Shown here: positions 32,507 through 45,825 of the stretch, in pieces
Layout: each line of letters opens with the position of its first letter
How positions within the stretch are numbered: position 1 is the stretch's first letter
From: Dillenia suffruticosa
Lineage: Eukaryota; Streptophyta; Magnoliopsida; Dilleniales; Dilleniaceae
NCBI GenBank assembly: GCA_033439265.1
Contig: JAVTVX010000035.1
Span: 10,690,001-10,754,000 of the forward strand
Direction of reading: 5' to 3'
DNA length: 64,000 nucleotides
Position numbers and translations under genes: made by a program
Notes under the pieces: generated by a model
Seen by the model: only the letters and a program-made list of their open reading frames with translations
Database searches by the model: none
What the model was told of the DNA's origin: nothing

Positions 32507-35500
32507 AACCAGGTGGGTTTTGTATAGGATAATATTCTCCACATTTGGCCTCATTTTTATTGTATAATATGTATTTTGTTCTTATCATTTTTCAAAACAT
32601 TCATATCTTAGTCAACTGAGAGGAATAATCAACATTGTAATGACTGTTTGTATAATTCATTTTACTGTTATTATCTTGCATCTGAGAATTTCTTAATTAG
32701 CACTAATGTCATGATCCTATAATTTAAAAGTTGGAACAGTTGATGTGTTGGTCCATAGAATTGGTCTTGGTGCATCAAATTTCAAAACCTGTATAAGGAT
32801 CTTGACAACCTAGATTGCATAGCGACAGATAAATGATAAATTTTGAATACAATAGGTATTAATGCACATATCCTGGCTTGTCCAGAATCTTGACCATGTT
32901 TCATTGGGAAAAACTCTGGACATTAAAAAAGTTCCCTGATAAATCTTTATTTTTAAGATTGGAAAATTAAGGTAGTCTTTTAAGAATAAATGTTTACTGT
33001 TGCCAGAATTGAGCCTATACATACAACTTAAAAAAAACTAGTCTAAATGCCCTCTAAGTTGAGGTTTGCGTTTGTTTCGCTTGCCTACTAAAATAATTAC
33101 CATATAAAGTGATATAGAAAAAAATGGTTAAACCATATGAAGTTGCATCGGTATATGGTAAACTATATAAGCACATGTAGAGGATGCCCAAAACTATAAA
33201 ATATCCCTCTTGCCAGAGCTAGTGGGTCTGAAACTTTCACCAGGCACCAGAGAGATCCCCTCGTGCGTCTCACACGCTGACCGTCCTTCTGTTTGTTCTT
33301 ATACCTCTTCTTCCCACCTCACGTGCATCTGTGTTGTCTTTTGACTGTTGACTGTTGACCGCACATAGTTTGAGTAACAAAATACACAAAAGAGGAAAAT
33401 TTTCAGAGTCCAGGACACATCCTTAAGCTTTGGACATTGGATTTGTTCTGGTTCATGACATTTTTTTGAGTAAGTTTATGCCATCTTTGGATCCCTTGCA
33501 CGTGAGGTTCCTAGTCACAATATTAGTCTTCTCCTTTTCATGTTTAGCTTTATCGTTTGGGAGGGGTAATCAATCTCTTCCTAGCATCCTTTACCCTGTA
33601 GTTTGAAATCGATTTGATTATTTTCATTGACACGTGCACCTTGTACTTGACTTCCAACTGTCTGTCTTGATGATCAAGTGGCCGTTATCCACCACCGACA
33701 TATTTGTTTGCACCCGAGGGTTTTACTGCTAAGTAGTAGACTAGATTTAAACTTTCTGCAAGGCAAAAAGAGAAGAAAACATGTGTAGAGGTAACTTTTA
33801 GTTTTACAAATTTCTTTAAGCAACACAAAAGCTTAAATCTTTGACTTTAAGGTTGGTCCTTATCTTTTGCTTTGAGCAAAGGATTGCTGTAGGCCTTGTG
33901 TCTTAAACCATCATTTTTTTTTCTTTTATGCTAATTAAATTACACACAAGGGGGAAAATCCTCACACAGAGGTTATAAACCCATCATGTTGTGTGTTATT
34001 TGTTGTTCTTGGTGGACAGTGATTCTAAGTTGCCTTACACGGAAAATAAAAATAATCTAGATCTTATGAAACTTGACTTATGTCTTGTTAAGAAAATAGT
34101 ATTATAGAAATTATTTAATTAATTTTTTTATTTTGTCGATGCAGAATATATTAAAAGTCATTTAATATTTAGCATTTCAGAATATTTTTTTGTTTCTAAT
34201 TTTTGTGAAATTGTTTGTTCATACTTGTTTTAGGATCTTGCATATATATATATTTGAGCATTAGGATTCATTGTTTGTGATATACTTTGAACAATGAATT
34301 GAATTGAATTTGGCCTCTTAATTTATCAGTATTATTGGTTAGACCATTTTCCCTATCTCTCTTTCTCCCCTAACCTCCTTTCCCTATCTTTCTCCCCCTG
34401 TTTTCCTGTTCTCATTCCACATTAGCTATAGTAGATATGCAAGAGGATAGTATAATAAGGGTCTTGTGACGTACCATAAATCCATTATTCTTCTGCTGCA
34501 ATTGTTTGCTTAAAAATGAATCATGCTCGCCTTTGACTCTTACCAAGGAAACCACAGAAGAAGCCATACTTTGAGAAACTTGAAAATAATGGCTTCTTTT
34601 TGCAAAGTACGTTACCATGATCAAATCTTTAGGAAGGAATATTGCTGATTATTTAATTAGTGTTAATTAATCAATATTATTGTTCAATAAGAGCAAACTT
34701 TGTTAATATTTAATGTGCTTACAAGCTTGGAATTAACTGCCATTTATAATTGTATTGTTTAGGTAGCTAAGATGCAAATGAGCAGACCTTTTAGCGTATT
34801 ATAGATGAATTTGGTTATTCACTTCTTAGAAAACTTTGTTCTGTTGAATTGAAAATGAAAAACTATTTCCTACGTAATGTTTACGCAAGTTCGATGTTCC
34901 ATTTTTCCATTGAGAAAATTTTATTTTAACTTGGTCTATTAAACATCCCTCTTTGCCTCTTTGAACTGATGCATTTGTATTTTAGTTCTAAGTTTGTTTT
35001 TCTTCAAAAGGTTAAGGGAAATTTGCCTAGTGGAAACAGACCAAACTTTTCATGAACTTTCTAAAGAATAAAATAATCAGAAGTAAAAACTTTTCCCCTA
35101 CAATTTGGCATAACATTATTCTGGCACTTGAAATGTATGACTACAAGGTGTGGCATGATAGGCGCCAAATGGGGTAGGCCTAAAGAGTATAATGAAATAA
35201 TTAAACATAATTAATATTTTAACCTTATAAAAACCTAAGATTAGCTCTTGGCTAGAGCTTTTGGAGGTGCCAAAAGGCAAAGGGTCTCCTCAAAATTAGC
35301 AATAGGAGCCCCAAATGTTAAGAGGGGCATTAATTGTTCAAGCTAGTGCTCAGTGAGTTGTCTGGCTGTTTAGTGTTCCAAATAATAGTTATAATAATAT
35401 CACATTATTTTTAAGCTCAGTCTCTCATTAGTGGAGTTGTTGATTGAATGTTTCCATGTTTGGTTCCACAGAAACCGAGTTTCCTCATACATGTTCTGTC

Positions 35501-37063
35501 TTTGCTTTTCTACAATTTCGAGCAGAAACCTAATTTTTGAATGGGGAAGTTGGATTTAGGCTTCGATTTCGATTCTGTTGTAAAACTTTTATAAATATTT
35601 CAGGAAAATTTTCTGCAATTTGCGTGGAAAAAGGTTTATCAGGCAGAATATTCTTTTAATCTTTTCTTTTTAATGCTTTTTACCTGGTTGAACTACTTAA
35701 ATTCCCTTGATGCTATACGCAGGGAAAGAAAAAATGTTTGTTTATTTTTTTTCTTTCATAAATAAATCGTCTTGCTTGGAATCAAATCTTGGTTCTCATT
35801 TAAGTTATTAGAAAGAGGATGTAGGGTCACAAAATCCAAACCAGTTCCTTTCTAATTCATCGCTGATTTGTGACCCCATAGTTTTGAAAGGTTTAGAATT
35901 CAATTATGCAATTTATTTATTTTTGGTTTGAAGCATTAGAATTGCCAAATTTGAATTGAACTCCGGACTTTCTTCAGAATTCACTTGGTTCTGAGCAAGA
36001 AACAAGTTTTTATGAAAGTAGTTTCATGCATAGTTTTCTCCCAGACTGAAATTGTGATGTTAAATTGGAAACCATTTGTCTCCCTTCCCTTTTCTTTCTA
36101 CATTTGCTTAAGAACTAGAAATGATTGATTTTCACACAAGAGCCAATTGAAGCTTCTGATTGGTACAAGTTGAATGCCAAGCAACTTGTACTGCAACTTG
36201 GCAATTTAATTTGTCTCAAGTGAAAATGATAATAATGGAGCTCAATGACTATAAACAAATTACACCATATTCTAGAAGAAAAAATAAACCATGGAAGTCA
36301 CTGGGAGAATCAGATCTAAAAGCTTACTTATCAGTCTAAATGGGTTTTGGAAGTACTTCTGAATAGAGTCCTTTCTCAATTTTCCAAATGGTATACAAAA
36401 TTAAGTGAAGGAATTAAACCCTTTGAGTGTAACAAACATTTAGTGTTCATATGGGATGTGCCTCCGCATGGCAAAATAACTTTTTTTATTTTCAATATTT
36501 AGATAAAATTACCATTATAGACTTTTGTAATGACAAGAGTTTCTGCCATTCAATTACTAGAAAATTTGCATTTTGTGAATCACGGACAAAGAAAATGTTG
36601 CTTTCTTTCGATGTGCTGGGGCTGGCTCAAGAGTTTCTACTCTATTTAAAGCTGAATCCACTAGAGTAAATTCAATGAAGGTAGAATGTAAGGGGCTTGT
36701 TGGTCATTATCCATGTAATTGTTCTACTGGTTAAGACAACGCTGGGGGTGCCCTTTTGATGTTTTTATTGATTATGATTTTGTCTTTCTACTCAAACTCC
36801 ATGACAAATGGGGTTACTCCAATGTGTTGTAAGCTGCATCTAAATCTCTCAATAAAAAGAAAATATAGATTCAAAATTTGAACTATAACTAAATTATATT
36901 CTATGGCAGACTCATCGAGAACAGTTTTGGCAAGTGTAGGGTTTGGGGCTCTTAAGACAAGGAGATTAGAGGAATAGTTTATGAGAATAGGGAATGGGAG
37001 ACATAGAAACACTTCCCACGTTCTCCTCATATCTTACACCCTTTTCTTCTCTTACTTTTAAGG
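32507..37063. other. Gene-free stretch between methyltransferase and PLATZ genes
   Basis: About 4.5 kb with no recognisable gene, transposon protein or RNA gene. The first few hundred bases are the 3' UTR of the methyltransferase gene. Remaining frames are short and lack any domain. Confidence 0.55.
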
Positions 37064-37125
37064 CTCTCTCTCTCTCTCTCTCACTCTCTCTCTCTCTCTC
37101 TCTCAGAGAGAGAGAGAGAGAGAGA
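37064..37125. repeat. (TC)n-(AG)n palindrome upstream of PLATZ
   Basis: A CT run of about 41 bp (one CACT interruption) is followed directly by an AG run of about 21 bp. The single strand can fold into a perfect hairpin, and the duplex offers GAGA-type sites. It lies about 170 bp before the PLATZ ATG, so in its promoter or 5' UTR. Confidence 0.9.
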
Positions 37126-37295
37126 AATGTTGTGAATTCCTTCAAGGAATAAATATATACCCTTTCCCCTCTTGTGAACCTCCATAAATACTCTTATCTC
37201 CCCACATACTAGTCCTTCCCTTTCTCTCGTCTTGCATTACACGGACTCTCTTGACAACTCTTGTGCAAGATCCTGCCCTTGCGTGTGATATAATC

Positions 37296-38598
37296 ATGGT
37301 ATGCCCCCTTCTCTCTCTTAATTCTTATCATTTTGTAGTGCATTATGCCATAGAGTTCATTGGTTTTTTAGGGAATTAGAAAGCCAGCGTGGTTGGAAGC
37401 CCTCTACACACAAAAATTCTTTGTGGGTTGCTCGATTCATGAAGCCGCAAAGAAAAATGAGAAGAATATATGTTGCTTGGATTGTTGCACCAGCATTTGC
37501 CCTCACTGTCTGTCCTTTCACCGCAATCATAGGCTTGTTCAGGTTCGCCGATATGTGTACCACGATGTTGTTAGACTTGAAGACCTCGAAAAACTTATAG
37601 ACTGTTCTAATGTTCAGGTTTGTTGCCGAAAGAGTAACCATATTTCCATACCATATATGCATATACTATATATAATTCAATTTTGCTTAATTTAGTTATA
37701 TTTTTCCTTTTAGGCCTATACTATCAATGGTGCCAAAGTAGTTTTCATCAAGAAAAGACCTCAAAATAGACAGTTTAAAGCGTCTGGCAACTATTGTACT
37801 TCATGTGATAGAAGCTTGCAAGAACCATATATCCATTGCTCTCTTGGTTGCAAGGTATTTAACTTTGTTAAATTTCGTTATTTTCTTGTCTTTAGGGATG
37901 TTATCATCATAATTCTAGGTGAATACATGAATTCTGTCGTATATTTGCATAATTCTAAGCAATCTGGAAAGCATGTGACATGCATAATTATAATTTTTAA
38001 TGCATGGTTGTGGATGTGTTATAACCAAGAGATCCCTGTAGGACACCAGAATGGTAAAAACTCTTATTTAAATGTTTTCCCTGAAATCTAATGTTCGAAC
38101 CTTTGTACGCGTGTATTTCTGAGGTTTTCGCGACCCCTATGTATGCCAAAAAAAAAAAACATAACCAAGAGGAATGGTAGCAAAATTTAACAAAATTGAG
38201 AAGTGATATGCTCTTTGGTGATTGACTTATGTTTCATCATTTGAATTTATTAGGTGGAATTTGTCTTGAAACACTACAAGGACCTCTCACCATTCTTAAG
38301 GACATGCAACACATCACAACTTAGTTCTGACTTCTTAATCCCACATGACTTGGAAGACGAAGAAATGACCAATGAGACACCAAATTCCACAATCGTGGAC
38401 TACGATGAGCCAATGAATTCATCTTCGACAGGATCCTCAGGATCGGAGAACATAAGCATGGTCTGCACAGAGTTTGTTAGAAAGAAGAGAAGTGGGTTGT
38501 ACGTGTGTGGAAGATCAGCTAGTAAGGTTTCAGAGGAGGACATAGCTACGAGCATGAGTAGGAGGAAAGGCGTTCCTCATAGATCTCCACTATGTTAG
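37296..38598 (+). CDS. PLATZ-type zinc-binding transcription factor, 4 coding exons
   Basis: Exons: 37296-37298 (ATG only), 37372-37617, 37714-37854 and 38254-38598, all GT-AG, giving 244 aa. PLATZ proteins are plant-specific nuclear proteins that bind AT-rich DNA through zinc and usually repress transcription. The start MGIRKPAWLEALYTQKFF fits the family. It is followed by a B-box-like cluster (C21, H24, C36, C39/C40, C44, C47, H51, H54), the YVYHDVVRLEDLEKLIDCSN block and the second zinc segment NYCTSCDRSLQEPYIHCSLG (about 110-129). The variable tail is acidic and Ser-rich, then basic (RRKGVPHRSP). The one-codon first exon is supported because the family begins MG.(R/Q)KPAWL and only this splice gives it. 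A SINE sits in intron 3. Confidence 0.93.
38032..38160 (+). mobile_element. SINE in PLATZ intron 3
   Basis: 129-bp body ending in A12C, flanked by the perfect 11-bp duplication ATAACCAAGAG (38021-38031 and 38161-38171). A TGTTCGAACCT segment matches the Pol III B box (GTTCGANNC), and CCAGAATGGTAA resembles the A box. Orientation is the same as the gene. A diverged relative lies at 46670-46785. Confidence 0.88.
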
Positions 38599-39217
38599 CC
38601 GACCAAATTACTATATTATTTTCTCCTTGTAGTAATATCACGACTAACTTCTCTTCGTCTTCAGTTCTCTCTTATGGGGATTTTGGGTTAATTAATCAAC
38701 TGGTCCCCGGGGGGGTTGTCTTAATGGCATCACGTGATTCCCAATTCCAAAGTAATGGTTTTGTACAATTTTCCAAGATTTTCATAAAATATTACATGAT
38801 TCGTTCAAGCCATGAAATGGAGAACCTTTTTATGGTAGTACTAACTTTTCTTTTTTAATACTTGTCTTTTGGTAGAAATATATAGTGTTGGAATCAAATG
38901 GGATGTTCAAGTTATCCTAACTTCTCTTTAACACACGATTCATAACCACACCGCGTAAGAACATATGATATGAGAGTTATGAGGATAATAGTTTAATAAT
39001 TTCGAATACTACTTTTGTATGAATATTGTGATAAAGAAATTGATTCAACTTACAGTGACAGAAAATTTAGAAACAATCTTATCGAAGATATGTAAAACAA
39101 AGTCTGTCGGTGGGTTAAAAATAAAATTAAAAAAAAAAAAAAAAGTCGAATTTTAACATTTAATTGACCAGGTCGTACACCTCTAATGCCAACTTTATAC
39201 TTCTCCATCTCCATGTT

Positions 39218-39298
<81 letters not shown>

Positions 39299-41896
39299 GA
39301 TTTTTTAAACAGCTAGTTTATAGCGCTGAAAAGGTACGTTTTGTTTCGGTGTAAATGGCCCATCTTGCATTTCCCTTGTACAAAGTTTGCTCATTAAATC
39401 CTTTGTAATACAAGGTTTTCTAAGGGTGAAATTAAATATAAAGAAAATATTATTTAATATTTAGGATTTTTCAGGCGTCTGATGTTATATATATAAAGCA
39501 TTTCTAAAGCCAAGTATGGCATTTTGTTCAAATCAATGCAATTTGTATAATCAAACTCGTCATTGATAATTATTGGGACATGACTTGGAAATCATTGTAG
39601 GCCTTTAAGAGAGAGAGAGAACTCAAATTTGTATTCCACTTTCAAAGATTGGAGAAGCTTTTTTTTCACTTTTTTTCTCAGCAAATGAAATAGACTCACA
39701 ACACATGGTTTTATTTGAACCTAATTTGGTTAGTGTTAACTCATTTAAAACCACACAAAAAATAAAAAAAAATAAAAAAAAAATTGTCAAAAAATTTGGT
39801 TAGTGTTAACTCAGCAAATGAATGAATTTGAATTTAAGTAATGATTTTAATTTATTTAATAGTTTACGGGGATAATTATCCCTATATTTTATAGATTTAG
39901 GTCACGGATCTCAATTTAGACCAAACAAGAAAAAGTGTGTATATATGTTATTATTTGTGATATCTGTTGTATATTTGATTTAACTTGAGAGCCATTATAT
40001 TACATATTCATAATGCACAATGAATAGTTATATAGCATCCTTTTTTCTTATATACTTATTATCGATTTATAAAAATCTGACTAATTTAATTCAAATAATT
40101 ATGGAGCTCAATTAATGAGTTAGCTCTCCTGTCACTTTTTTCATTCATTTAATACAGTGTCACTAAATTCATGTATTATTAGTATATAGCATTCTTATTT
40201 ATAAATGCATCTTATTCATAAAGACTATCCTTGATCATTGATCAAGCAACTAGATTTTAACGGGTCGAATTCATCTGATAATACAAATATTCTCAAGTTG
40301 AGTTCAAAATTCAATTATTTTCTTTTTTCAACTTTTAGACAAAAATATCGTTTGATAAACTCACGTCTTTTTCCTTAATAGTCTTTGTGGGAATACAAGT
40401 GCACAATTGAAATAGGGGCAACAAAAACTTGGGAGTTACGCTTTGAGCGTTGCCTAGTAAGTTGCTCATTTAAATAAAAACCTTATGATAAAAAAAAAAA
40501 AAAAAAAAAAAAAATCAAAATTAAAAATAAATGAGATTGTTGTTTATTTCATTTCTCACTCTCTCGTGATGGTGATTGTAAACAAGTAATATCTAGAAAC
40601 TAGGAGGAGGGTTTTTCTTTGACTTTGACCACAACCAGACAAAACTTTCAATTTAAGCCAGAGGGGGGAGGGAGGGAGAGAGATGAATTGGGTAATTGAT
40701 TTAAATCAACAAGCTTAGACCAGTCAAATGACACCATGTTTAAATTAAATAAGTACCCTGAAGTAAAAGATCATGACGGTGCATTTTTGTCGTTCATGTG
40801 CCAGCCTTTTACGAGCAAAAAGCCATGTCTGTGATGGACTCAGGAGCAACTTATTAGAACATCACTACTCAGCCTTTTTGTTATTATTATTATACCTTGT
40901 CATATTTTTAGAAGATTGTGTAAATTTTACCCCCCTCCTTTTGTTTTAGTGGATATTTTACTATTCACCGGTATTTTAATTTTACCCCAATAATCTTGAC
41001 CTGAATACTATAGAAGATTAATTTTTCTAAATTCTTTTCTTAATTTTCAAAACTCAAACTTAAAACCTATAATTAAAGATTAAAATGTCTAACTATTCAA
41101 CTCAAAAAAATTTATTATGCCTTCTTAGCTAATATCATAACGTGTTGGTTCTTACCGGTGGCTTTTGAAATATTACAACTTACCTCTTCTATCTCAATTT
41201 ACTTTTAATTTATTTATTCTAATTATAATATTTTTTAATCAAAATAAAAAATTTATTATAAAAAATAGGATGTTACATAAATTTGTAGACAAAAATTAAT
41301 TTATCAGTATATCAATAATTTTTTCATATTAAAAACTCACTTGGTATTAATTGAATTAAGCCTTGACTTTTTCTAACTAAAATCTCAAGTGACAATACTG
41401 TTTGACATCACCATAAAATCTTTAGTACAACAATGATAATGAAGTTTTGCAGCCATCTCAAAGAATTTGTTGGCTTCGTTAAATGGAATTCCAGTTTTAG
41501 TGCTACAATGTAATTGACTCATTACTTAACCCTCCCTATGCTTTAGGCAAATTGTTTCTTGTGGCATATTGAATATGGTCATGAGGCCCAACCACAAGTT
41601 CAACTTTGAATAAACATTCACAACTGGACTAGGAAGACTTCTGTCCAACTACCAAATTTTGGGTAAACCCAAAAGTATTTGGTGTTAAATTTGACTGGAG
41701 TAGATGAAAATAAAATTTAGTGAAAGTTGGTAGCATATCTAATTCTGCATCCAAATTTACCCAAGCTGATACAATATGTTTCTTTAGAATAATGTCTTTT
41801 TGGATAGGTTTTGAAGCTCGTTATTTTTTGTCATGAAACAATCATAATAATCATTGGACAAAACTTTTTTGCTTTTTGAGATGCAATAATTCATAT
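38599..41896. other. Gene-free stretch after PLATZ
   Basis: Starts with the PLATZ 3' UTR, then AT-rich DNA. It holds an AAT microsatellite, a short duplicated segment (AATTTGGTTAGTGTTAACTCA near 39723 and 39795) and A-rich runs near 40490. No gene is recognised. Confidence 0.55.
39219..39299. repeat. (TAA)27 microsatellite
   Basis: About 81 bp of uninterrupted TAA/ATA trinucleotide, long enough to be length-polymorphic. Confidence 0.97.
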
Positions 41897-43172
41897 TTAT
41901 TTATCTGCTATTTTTAATTTCAGATAAACCCCTTTAGTGAGGCGACAGTGGAGGAATACATTTTTGGTGTCAAGTTGCTTCAATGGCCAACCACGGGGGA
42001 GAGCAAGAGTAAGCACAACACAAAGTGCCGGTATGTTTGGCAATTGAAAGAAACTTTTGGCTACTAAGTGTGCCTTGCGGCGTTCACAACCTATAACTTT
42101 ACAAGTGGGAGATGGAGAACGAGGGTCCAAGCGGCATTTGGGATGAAGCCATTGTCCCCAATTAGGATATTTGACAGCCTAGGTTAAGCAAGTAGGTTCA
42201 CTGAGAGGGGCTGTTGTGGTGACCGTGAGAGAATGAGGGGAGGTGTGTTTGGCTTTGGAACGAGTAACCGCGGAGTGAGTACTAGTCGGACTAGTAAAGG
42301 AACCAATGTGTGTCAAAGCTGCACTGTTAACACCGTGAACTTGACCTTCACCAGCATACTCAGAGTTAATGAAGAGCACCCAAATTTCCCAACAGATCGA
42401 GTGACTTCCCTTCCAACAGAGGTCAAGGACATCGTCGTGGCTGTGGCACTCCACATTTCTCAAACAACCATAATCGTCCTTTCTGCCAAGTTTGCAACAA
42501 ACCGGGTCATTCTGCTCTTCAATGTTTCCACTGATTTGATCACACTTTCCGGCCTGACAATAACGCTCATACTCAAGCCTCTTCAGCCTCGTATTCAAGG
42601 TTAAAAGTTCAGGCAATGCTGGCTGGTAAAGGGTTTTTTGTATTGATTTGGAGTCTATTTTTGGACAGTGTTGGTTTGAATTGCGGCAGGTTCTGGAGTA
42701 TGTTGCTTCTCAATGCCAGATTCTTTATGGAGCAGCAGACGGTGGAGATCCTCAGGAGAAGTATGTTCAATCTTGGTGGTCATGGAGGCAACGAAAGACT
42801 CATATTCAAGATCAAAGCCTGCCACAATATAGAGAATTAGATCATTATCCCGAATAGTGAGCAAAAGATTTCATTTTCTGAAAATAGTCAATGATAGGAA
42901 GGGAGCCCTTCTTGAAGGTTTGAAGCTGTAAACGAAGTTGCATGATGCGTGCTTTGGATTGGGAGGGCAAACATGCGATGATGGGAAGAGCAGACTGACA
43001 TAGAGGTAGAGAGACCAACAACTTGAGTGAGAACAGTGAGACAGAGTAGAAGCCAACTTACAAGTAGTTGATCTTGCTTTTGCCAAAGAATGTACTCCGG
43101 GGTGGAGTTGCGAGGAAGCGTCACAAGTTTCATCAAAAGTGATAGGAGGGACAAATTTGTTTCCAACAACAT
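41897..43172 (-). pseudogene. Internally deleted copia fragment (gag joined to RT)
   Basis: Minus-strand remnant of a second copia lineage. At 43172-42888 the frame holds STPEYILWQKQDQLLVSWLL, a gag N-terminal block typical of copia elements. At 42864-42655 it continues with AGFDLEYESFVASMTTK, a later gag block. The zinc-knuckle region about 42600-42300 is frameshifted. At 42130-41897 the sequence is already RT (VLTLALPRGWPLKQLDTKN.FLH). Protease and integrase are missing, so about 2 kb or more was deleted. No LTRs were found. Confidence 0.85.
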
Positions 43173-43230
43173 AGACCTAGCACTCTAAATAGACTATTAA
43201 AAAAGAGTGTGTACTGCACACATATGATGA

Positions 43231-43274
43231 CTAAGAGAGAGAGAGAGAGAAAAAGAGAGAGTGTGTGTGTGTGC
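43231..43274. repeat. (GA)n-(GT)n microsatellite
   Basis: GA repeats with an AAAA interruption run directly into GT repeats. Confidence 0.9.
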
Positions 43275-45106
43275 ATGTATATTTCGTTCTAGCTTGGAGT
43301 TATTTTCTTTGTGCTCTTGTAAATAGACCAAAGTTTTTGCATTCTGTCCTTCCTTTTCTTCTCTGTTTTTGCTTTTCTAACTCAATAGGTTTGCTCTTTC
43401 GGGTCTACACTGGCATGTCTCCTATTGTCCTGATTGTAAACATTGGATCTGCTGTCACAAAATCTCTCGCCAATGTAACCGGTATGATCTCTATCTAATT
43501 TTCAATTGAGTTGATACACAGACTAAATGACTAACGACTTTTTTTTTTCCTTTATAATATTGCTTACATCACCGCAGTAGTGGCAACTGTGTATTTTCTC
43601 ATAGTCATGAAATATTTTGTTGCTAGCAGTTGGTGTGGTGACTTCCAGACAAGCTGTCCGAGTTGCCAAGCTGTTCCATATATCATCTTGACAGATCGCA
43701 GATGAAGTGACTCATTTATTGGCCAAATGGGATTGTTTTGCATCTGTCAATGGTTCACTGGATACCATGAAGCTACCATACGACGTGCAGTTAGCTACTG
43801 CTTCATATATAGATTTTGCCTTTTTTTTTTTTTCTTTTTTTAATTTTATTTTTCCTTTCTTGTGTTGTATCGTGCTTTTGACAAGCAAAAAAGAAAGATC
43901 ATATCTTGCAAATAGGAAAAAGCAAAGCCATATTTTTTATAATTCAATCAGATTCAAATTCCAGTCTGGTATATGCATGTACACTGACTGATAAAGAGAT
44001 TTGCAGTTTCCTTTACCAAAGCATTAAACTAGCCTACCCAATTCTGGCGTGTTGTTGATATGTTGGCATAAACAAAGTGGGGGATTGCACCTTCAATAAT
44101 GAGTTGTTAATGACAATCATGATATTACATAGGATACCCTAGTGCTCTTATCAGTAAGTAGCTCTCGGGGGGCTTTATTGGCTCTGTAAGTGCAAGAACG
44201 CCCAGATGGGCTAAAATTTTGTCTGTAAATGCATTCTATATCTTGTATACAACATTGCTGACTGGTCTTGACTATGTTTTGTAGAATGTTCAGCTATTGT
44301 TAAAATCATCACAGACCTTCAATGCTATGTCACTATGGCACTCATCCTTTACTTCTTTGGGATCTGTCTAACTGCCAAAATAACCTTAGGATTTCAAAAC
44401 TCATTTAATATAACTTTCCAAAATTTACTTTATGCTGAAGTTCTGCTTTTTCCATGGAAACAGGCAGTGAAGCTACCTGCCAGTCTAAGCATCACAGGAT
44501 GGATTGCACTCTACTTCTTGAGGGCATGCAATGACACTTTTCTAGACTCTAAAGTGTGTCAATTGCTGATTGGATGAATTTTACAATATAGTTTGGCTAG
44601 AGTTTCTTGCTTTTATCCGTCTTTATTTTTATACAGGGAGCTGTCACTTGAAGCACAAAGGTTCTTAACAGGTTATGGAATAGGTTCTTCACAGCACTTG
44701 TTTCCAATTGTTCATTGGATGAAAGATATGCATCTGTATGAATCTGCAATTCTATTCTTAAAAATTTTAGTGAAGTTTGTAATGACTTCATGCGAAAATG
44801 GAGTTGGTCAATATGTTTCAAGAGCTTGTATGAAGTATTCTTTTAATCCAGCGCTTTTCTACCCAGGTGGAGTTACTGCACCAGTAAACTTAGGCTTTTG
44901 ATCTTCAGCTAATTGGCTAAATAGAAGACAGTGACCATACGGAAGATACTGAAATTTTTCTGTCACGTAGAGCTCCTCCCAAAATAAATAAATAAATAAA
45001 AATAAGGAAAAGAAAAGGCACATTGTGTTTGAAAGAGTGTGTTTGGCTTGTAAGTTGTAGGTATGCTACGTATACTTCACCTATGGCGACAAATAAAAGA
45101 GTGTGT
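43275..45106 (+). other. Possible unrecognised gene remnant
   Basis: Several short open stretches have splice-like borders. One (43390-43480) reads YTGMSPIVLIVNIGSAVTKS after an AG and ends near a GTATGA. Another lies near 43629-43690 (VGVVTSRQAVRVAKLF). A third at 44465-44577 carries AVKLPASLSITGWIALYFL. I recognise no family and could not join them into one frame. They may be exons of a decayed gene or chance frames. Confidence 0.2.
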
Positions 45107-45157
45107 TGTGTGGGGGTTTTTTTTTTTTGGGGCGCCCGGGGGGGGGGGGGGTTTGGG
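45107..45157. repeat. T-run/G-run low-complexity tract
   Basis: A T12 run, GGGGCGCCC and a G14 run in 50 bp. Such tracts are error-prone, so the exact sequence here should be treated with care. Confidence 0.8.
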
Positions 45158-45825
45158 GATTTGAAAGAAGGAAAAGCAGTTTACAACATAGCTTTCATAA
45201 ATTTTAATATTTTGATTATTTTATTTATAATGTTTTTTAAAATTAGAGTTTCAAAAGTTACAAATTTTATTTTAAAAAAAAATAGATAATTAAATTATTA
45301 TTTGATAAATTTTAATACTAAATGAAACTTGTATTGAGATAAGGCGAGGAGTCATGGCGAAAACAAGAAAAATATTTTAGGGGGTGGAGCATAAGCCAGT
45401 TAAAAAATTTTAACATCTCAAAAGAGTAAATTTTTTATAAATAATATATGAACAATTTGCAACATACAATCTAAAATCGAAAGGTTTTGAATTCAAAATA
45501 TCTATTCCTCTGGCTTTCAATTCGATATTTATTCCCTCCTTTTTTCGTAGGGGTATTTTTTGAATATTTTCTCGAAATTTATTCCCTCGGGGCTTCACTG
45601 AGGAAGATGAACAAAATGTACCCCCATTGAAACTTTTGTTGGGCCATCATATTGGGCTATACACTTGGGCCCAAATAAACTCACTAAGTTCTTACCTGAA
45701 TTGTATTGATTGATTGATTTGAGGTCGGGTTTGCTTCTGGTGCCAGCCCAACCTACTCCTCATTCCAAGTAGAATTGTCATTTTGTCGTGCAATCGAGTT
45801 TAGCTGAGTTTAAATTATGTCTCTG

